A stretch of DNA of 64,000 nucleotides. It comes from Telluribacter roseus. GTDB taxonomy: Bacteria; Bacteroidota; Bacteroidia; Cytophagales; Spirosomataceae. The DNA lies in the NCBI RefSeq assembly GCF_017355915.2, contig NZ_JAFEUV020000017.1:1-64000 (forward strand). The letters run 5' to 3'. Made by a program: the position numbers and the translations under genes. Positions 59,253-64,000 of this stretch are shown in pieces; positions within the stretch are counted from its first letter, which is position 1; each line of letters starts with the position of its first letter. The notes below the pieces were generated by a model. The model searched no databases. It was not told the DNA's origin and saw only the letters and a program-made list of their open reading frames with translations.

Positions 59253-62200
59253 TTATGCGGGCGACTCCTGCACCTGTCTGACGGGCAGGATGATGTGAAA
59301 TACAGATCCTTCGTTTTCCTGTGATTCGGCGAACAGGTGTCCCTGGTGGTTCTGAACGATGCGGCGGCACAGGGCCAGCCCAATGCCCGAGCCGGGATAG
59401 ATCGTACGGGTATGTAGGCGCTTGAATACTTCAAAGATGCGGTCGGCGTACTCGGTGTTGAAGCCGATACCGTTATCCGCGACAGTAATATCGTAGTAGC
59501 CTACCTGCTTATAAGGTAACTGATATTGCTGTACCTCCTGGGCGGTAAGCCTTCTGCTGCTGATAGTGATCACCGGTGGTACATCCTCTTTGGAAAACTT
59601 GAGGGCATTATTAAGCAGGTTGTAAAACAATTGATTGATCTGCAGCGGCACGGCCTCTATGGTAGGAAGCTCTCCAATAATAAACCGGGCCTTTTTTTCT
59701 TCAATGGTCAGCTCGAAGTCCACGATTACTTTATCCAGTACATCTCTTAGCTGCGTAGGCAGTACTTTTATCTCTGACTTGAGTAGTCTTGAATACTCGA
59801 GCAGGTCTTTGATCAGCAACGACATCCGCTCCGACGAGCTGATTACCTTCGTCAGAATCTGCTTTGCTTCATCCGGCAGGCCCTGCATATTGCTGAGCAT
59901 ATCGGAGAAGATACGGATCTTGCGAAGAGGCTCCTGCAGGTCATGCGAAGCTACGTAAGCATACTGCTCGAGCTCCTGATTGGACTGCAGCAGGTACGCG
60001 TTGGACTTCTGAAGCTGCTCAGTACGCTGTTGCACCTGTCGTTCCAGCTCCTGCTGGATAGACCGCTGCACCGTAATATCCTGCGATGTACCCCGTATCA
60101 GGTACATGTCGCCCTGCTGGTTGAAGTAAGCCCGGGCCTGCGTATGGACTACTCGCTCCTGCCCGGTCAGCCGGTTTACAATGGCATACTCAATGTCCAA
60201 CTTACCACTTCCGGTAGGGCTCAGTTCCCGCTGGGTAGCTTCGCTGGTACGCTGCCGGTCGCGCTCGTGGGTACTGAGGGAGATGTCATCCATCGTCACC
60301 TGCTCTCCGGTTATACCTATCCATTCCTTCACCCGTTCTGAGCACTCTACTTTACCCGTAAGCGGATAGATACTCCAGGTACCCAGCTCGGCGAGCTCTA
60401 TAGCTTCACGCAGGCTTTCCTCCACATCCATCAACTGCTGCTTGGCCACTACCTGGTACGTAATGTCCAGCGCCATGTTCAGGATGGCGTATACCTTACC
60501 GTCGGCATCATGCAGAGGCTTATAGGTATAGTTGAAGTAAAAGGTCTGCAGCTTTCCATCTATGATCAGGTCGGCACGGTCTTCGGTACCATGGTAGGGT
60601 ATACCGGTCGTATATACCTGATGCAGTAGCTTCATGAAGGGCTGCCCTTCCAGCTCCGGCAGGGCCTCTTCCAGCTTTTTGCCTATGGCCGACTCATCCT
60701 TACCCCATAAATGTAGCATGGCCTCATTAGCCAGCTGAATAGTCATATCAGGCCCTGCATAAATGGCGGTGGCTACGGGGGCGTTCAGGATCAGGTTGCG
60801 GAATCGCTTTTCGCTTTCTTCCAGCTCCCGCTTGGCCTTTACCTGCTGCGTTACATCAGTACCTATACTAATTACCCCGGTTATTTTATCTTCGGCCTCC
60901 CGCAGGGGTGCATATACAAAGTTGAAATAACAGTCTTCCAGCTGGCCATTGCGGTGTAGCTGAGCAAGCATCTCATAGCCATAGAAAGGCCTTCCGGTGG
61001 TAGAGACCTCTTCAAGTAGCTCCACAAATCCCTGCCCTTCCAATTCGGGTAAAGCCTGCAGCAGAGGTTTTCCCAGGATTTCGGGCCCTTTGCCCCACAG
61101 CGATAGAGCAGGTTCATTGGCCGATTCAATCGTCATCTCCTTCCCCCTGAATACCCCGATGGATACGGGGGCCTGCGCCACAATGTTACGGAACCGCTCC
61201 TCACTTTTGATCAGCGCCTCCTGCGTAGCCAGTTCGGTCCGGATATCACGCATAACGGCTCCTATGGCCAGTGGCTGGCCAGTCAGAGGATCGTCGATAC
61301 GGACGGTATTGTTATAGACGGGAAATATCTCACCTGATTTGATATTGCGGACCAGCATCCGTCCTGACCAGCGCCCTTTATTCATCAGAGATGGCAGTAC
61401 CTCATTTTCCACCAAATCAAAATGCTCCGGTGCGTGTAGCTCTGAGATAGGGGTCTGCAGTACCTGCTCTTCCGTTTCAAATCCCAGCATATCCATGCCG
61501 GCCTTATTGATGTAGGAGTTGCGGCCGTCCAGCTCCAGAATAGACATCAGTTCTACGCTGTTCTCGACCAGAGCCAGTAGCTTACGCTGCTCCTCGCGCA
61601 GAGCTACTTCCGCCGTAATATCCTGTACAATGGCAAAGAAACTATCCCGGTTACCACCCTCATCGTAGACAAGTGTATTATGAATAGAAGCCCAGATCAC
61701 CCGCCCATCCTTATGAATGTAGCGTTTTTCCATAGAGAAGGAATCGGTCTGTCCCGTCATCAGCCGCTGGACCTGCGCCTGGCTGGCCGCCAGATCGTCC
61801 GGATGCGTTATTTCCGCAAACCAGCCTTTATAGAGTTCCTCCTGAGTATAGCCTACCATTTCACAGAAGGCCTTATTAATCATGATAAACTTTCCTCCTA
61901 TATCTGATATGGCAATACCCAGTGAGGCATTATCAAAACCAGCATGAAACCTCTTCTCGACATTGGCCAGAGCCGCCTCCTTGCGTTTCTCCTCGGTAAT
62001 GTCCATGATGGTACCCGCAAAACGGTAGGGGGATCCATCGCTTGTAAAGAAGGCCTTGCCCCGGCTGCGCACCCATTTGACGCTACCCGTAGTAGCATCG
62101 ATAATCCGATGATCGGAGTGGTAGCTACCGCCAGTCAGGGGATCCAGAGCGGCCTGTACGGTTTCCCATAAGCGCTCGACGTCGTCCGGATGTACCTGCT

Positions 62201-62777
62201 TCATGGTTTCCCCGTACTGGATATTGCCGCTACTCCGGGGTATTCCGAATATCTCCCGGCAACGATCATCCCATACTTCCACTCCTGTGCGCGGATCGTA
62301 CGTCCAGGTACCCATTTCGGCCGCATCCAGTGCAATGCGCATCCAGTCTTCGCTTTCCTGCTGTGCTTTCCACAACTGTACCCGCCCGGAGATATCTGAA
62401 ATAGAACCTACCATCCTGACCGGCTTTTCATCCACACAAACAGTAAAGCCACGATCAAAAACGTAGGCATAGGAGCCATCGGCCCGACGGAAGCGGTACT
62501 CTTCGGACCACTCGGCTCCGCCCTGCTCTACAGCCCCTGTAATACTCTTCCGCACCCGCTCCTTATCCTCCGGGTGAATATGGCTATACCACGACTCTGA
62601 ACTCGGTTTCAGATCGTCAGCCCGGTACCCAAACAGGTTGTTGAATCCCTCATTCCACCAGATCCGTCCTGACACAATGTCCCAATCCCAGATAGCATCC
62701 TGAGGTACCTGGGCAATAATATTAACTATCTCTTTAGCAGAGGCCTGATATTCCAGTGGCGTTTCGTCGCTGATCAT
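59253..62777 (-). CDS. Soluble multi-PAS sensor histidine kinase
   Basis: A 1174-residue cytosolic kinase without transmembrane helices. I count seven PAS/PAC units ending in the recurring 'DIT/DIS' tails: about residues 20-135, 140-265, 275-395, 400-520, 525-650, 655-775 and 785-910. Examples are FNNLFGYRADD, AFCEMVGYTQEELYKGW, MDMLGFETEEQV, NEPALSLWGKG and NEAMLHLWGKD. A coiled coil (QQELERQVQQRTEQLQKSN) leads to HisKA with the His in YVASHDLQEPLRKI, and HATPase_c with LFYNLLNNALKFSKED and the G box YPGSGIGLALCRRI. No regulator gene is adjacent; output partner and signal are unknown. PAS units 5 and 6 are similar to each other, consistent with internal duplication. Confidence 0.93.
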   Translation of the reverse strand: MISDETPLEYQASAKEIVNIIAQVPQDAIWDWDIVSGRIWWNEGFNNLFGYRADDLKPSSESWYSHIHPEDKERVRKSITGAVEQGGAEWSEEYRFRRADGSYAYVFDRGFTVCVDEKPVRMVGSISDISGRVQLWKAQQESEDWMRIALDAAEMGTWTYDPRTGVEVWDDRCREIFGIPRSSGNIQYGETMKQVHPDDVERLWETVQAALDPLTGGSYHSDHRIIDATTGSVKWVRSRGKAFFTSDGSPYRFAGTIMDITEEKRKEAALANVEKRFHAGFDNASLGIAISDIGGKFIMINKAFCEMVGYTQEELYKGWFAEITHPDDLAASQAQVQRLMTGQTDSFSMEKRYIHKDGRVIWASIHNTLVYDEGGNRDSFFAIVQDITAEVALREEQRKLLALVENSVELMSILELDGRNSYINKAGMDMLGFETEEQVLQTPISELHAPEHFDLVENEVLPSLMNKGRWSGRMLVRNIKSGEIFPVYNNTVRIDDPLTGQPLAIGAVMRDIRTELATQEALIKSEERFRNIVAQAPVSIGVFRGKEMTIESANEPALSLWGKGPEILGKPLLQALPELEGQGFVELLEEVSTTGRPFYGYEMLAQLHRNGQLEDCYFNFVYAPLREAEDKITGVISIGTDVTQQVKAKRELEESEKRFRNLILNAPVATAIYAGPDMTIQLANEAMLHLWGKDESAIGKKLEEALPELEGQPFMKLLHQVYTTGIPYHGTEDRADLIIDGKLQTFYFNYTYKPLHDADGKVYAILNMALDITYQVVAKQQLMDVEESLREAIELAELGTWSIYPLTGKVECSERVKEWIGITGEQVTMDDISLSTHERDRQRTSEATQRELSPTGSGKLDIEYAIVNRLTGQERVVHTQARAYFNQQGDMYLIRGTSQDITVQRSIQQELERQVQQRTEQLQKSNAYLLQSNQELEQYAYVASHDLQEPLRKIRIFSDMLSNMQGLPDEAKQILTKVISSSERMSLLIKDLLEYSRLLKSEIKVLPTQLRDVLDKVIVDFELTIEEKKARFIIGELPTIEAVPLQINQLFYNLLNNALKFSKEDVPPVITISSRRLTAQEVQQYQLPYKQVGYYDITVADNGIGFNTEYADRIFEVFKRLHTRTIYPGSGIGLALCRRIVQNHQGHLFAESQENEGSVFHIILPVRQVQESPA

Positions 62778-62933
62778 CTATATAACATGTAGAAGACTTA
62801 TAGATTCGGAGTATGCTTATAACTACCAGCTTTTAAAAAGTTCTAAGCCAGCGTGCACTTTGACCTTAATTTATCCAGTAGATGCAAGATACGCATTTGC
62901 ACTCATATACTATAAAGGCCTAAAGGGGTCCTA

Positions 62934-64000
62934 TTATACATCCTGCCGCAATACTTCCAGCGGAGGCCGCGACAGGATACCCCGGCTGTTGACTAGGCCA
63001 ATGATAACAGTGATCAATGACACCAGGACAAAGATGACCAGCACCGGCAGCAATTGAGGCCTGAACTCCGTTTCGAAGTTATACCGGGCCAGAGCCCAGC
63101 TACCGGCCAGCGCCAGCAGGATACCCGTAGCCGCCGCCAGAGCTCCCAGAAAGAAGTACTCCAGGGACGTAATGACAAAGATCTGCCGGCGGCTGGCGCC
63201 CAGGGTACGCAGTAGTACACTCTCCTGTATACGTTGGTACTTACTGATCAGGACCGAAGCCACCAGCACCACCAGCCCCGTCAGGATACTGAAGCCTGCC
63301 ATGAAGCGGATCACAAAGCCAATCTTTTCGAACAGCTCGTCGAGTACTTTGAGTACCAGCCCCAGGTCAATAATAGAGACGTTGGGAAACTGCCGTACTA
63401 CTGCCTGCTGAAAACGGGCCGATACCTCCTGCGAAGGCACGTGGGTCAGCAGTACATGAAACTGCGGAGCCTGCTCAAGTACTCCGGTCGGAAATACCAC
63501 CACGAAGTTGGTCTGGAGGCGGTTCCAGTCTACCTCGCGAAAACTACTTACGACGGTAGGAATGAGGGTACCCTGTACATTGAATGATAACGTGTCGCCA
63601 ATGTCAATATTGCTGCGTCGGGCAAAGCCCTGCTCCAGCGAAACAGGGGCCGGACCCGTAGCCGGAGCCACGCCCTGCCATGCTCCTTCGGTGACTTTTT
63701 CGGATGAGGTAAGGGAGTCGCGGAAGGTAACGCGGTACTCCCGGCCAAACAGCCAGCGGGGTACCTGGATGGTAGTATCCTTCTGGGCTTCCAGAGCTGT
63801 ATTTCCGTTTACTTCTTCCAGGCGCATGTTTACGATAGGTACCGTTTGATTGACGGGTAGTCCCTGCTGTCGAGCCAGCGCCAGCACCTCATCGCGCTGC
63901 GTCGCCTGAATGTCAAACAGCACAATATTGGGCTGATTGCCACTGCTCGACAGCGTCACCCGGCTGAGCAGAATGCCCTGTACGAAGTAGAGGGTACAGA
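62934..64000 (-). CDS. FtsX-like ABC transporter permease, 3' part (5' end outside window)
   Basis: About 355 C-terminal residues of a permease whose frame stays open to the window edge. It begins in LYFVQGILLSRVTLSS-type sequence and continues NQPNIVLFDIQATQRDEV, the pattern of YbbP-like FtsX permeases. A periplasmic MacB/YbbP-type region (to about residue 220 of the visible part) is followed by the FtsX core with three helices (FVIRFMAGFSILTGLVVLVASVLI, SLEYFFLGALAAATGILLALAGSW and VLVIFVLVSLITVIIGLVNS) and the closing GILSRPPLEVLRQDV. Such permeases work with an ATPase such as YbbA, which is not visible here. The true start lies beyond 64000. Confidence 0.9.
   Translation of the reverse strand, partial: CTLYFVQGILLSRVTLSSSGNQPNIVLFDIQATQRDEVLALARQQGLPVNQTVPIVNMRLEEVNGNTALEAQKDTTIQVPRWLFGREYRVTFRDSLTSSEKVTEGAWQGVAPATGPAPVSLEQGFARRSNIDIGDTLSFNVQGTLIPTVVSSFREVDWNRLQTNFVVVFPTGVLEQAPQFHVLLTHVPSQEVSARFQQAVVRQFPNVSIIDLGLVLKVLDELFEKIGFVIRFMAGFSILTGLVVLVASVLISKYQRIQESVLLRTLGASRRQIFVITSLEYFFLGALAAATGILLALAGSWALARYNFETEFRPQLLPVLVIFVLVSLITVIIGLVNSRGILSRPPLEVLRQDV

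Noticed and set aside
1-64000. tRNA, rRNA, CRISPR and insertion sequences
   Set aside because: I looked for cloverleaf-like repeats, regularly spaced direct repeats and transposase motifs by eye and found none that held up; a tRNAscan/Infernal search would be needed to exclude weak cases.

Overview
The window is chromosomal DNA of a member of the Bacteroidota, most likely order Cytophagales (Spirosoma/Dyadobacter-like). This rests on a SusC/SusD pair, other outer-membrane beta-barrel receptors with CarboxypepD_reg-like N-termini, a GLPGLI-family protein, a LytS/LytTR pair, Tat-exported Gfo/Idh/MocA oxidoreductases, and several promoter-like TAnnTTTG boxes instead of a sigma70 TATAAT. The genus is inference. 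The DNA is moderately GC-rich and unusually rich in the palindrome GGTACC. I saw no rRNA, tRNA, CRISPR array, insertion sequence or prophage gene.

Layout. 1-9.1 kb: cobalamin adenosyltransferase (-), a membrane protein coupled to queA, a TonB-type outer-membrane protein with a GLPGLI protein, and a histidine kinase/OmpR regulator pair. 9.1-14.2 kb (-): metallophosphoesterase with a nucleotidyltransferase-fold protein, a GH43-like secreted enzyme, and two tandem Tat-exported ferritin-like proteins. 14.5-26.3 kb: housekeeping and mixed genes (tyrS, metallophosphoesterase, recX, nrdB, two divergent glycosyltransferases, GNAT, corA, MFS, YigZ-type protein). 26.3-31.4 kb (-): susC-susD with a strong terminator. 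32-34.8 kb: uvrA. 35-39.7 kb: LytTR regulator and LytS-type kinase, divergent from a beta-barrel receptor.

39.9-49.5 kb: a LacI regulator followed by an amino-sugar cluster: two Tat-type Gfo/Idh/MocA proteins, a FucP-type sugar permease, nagB, nagA, a second NagB-like protein and a lipoprotein oxidoreductase, closed by a 24-bp terminator hairpin. 50-53.5 kb: three consecutive secreted esterases. 54-58.3 kb (-): alpha/beta hydrolase, GH3 beta-glucosidase, and a Tat-exported sugar-phosphate isomerase-like protein. A NrtR/AraR-type NUDIX regulator is divergent at 58.5 kb. 59.3-64 kb (-): a seven-PAS histidine kinase and the 3' part of an FtsX-like permease that runs off the window. From about 40 to 59 kb the theme is import and breakdown of acylated or amino-sugar-containing glycans.

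The most striking signal is a roughly 120-nt repeated element present three times (47859-47981 +, 53776-53899 +, 53566-53688 -). All copies share the same architecture: a 9-bp outer helix, a conserved asymmetric internal loop, a 12-bp inner helix, a conserved 19-nt apical segment, a second small hairpin and a conserved GTGAGGGC-type tail. The helix sequences differ between copies but stay paired. This looks like a structured RNA or folded single-stranded DNA element that I cannot assign to a known class. Other unexplained signals are a REP-like repeat that supplies the 3' ends of two convergent genes (16.5 kb), a block of small hairpins after uvrA, candidate operators around the LacI cluster, and a leader block shared by two oxidoreductase genes.
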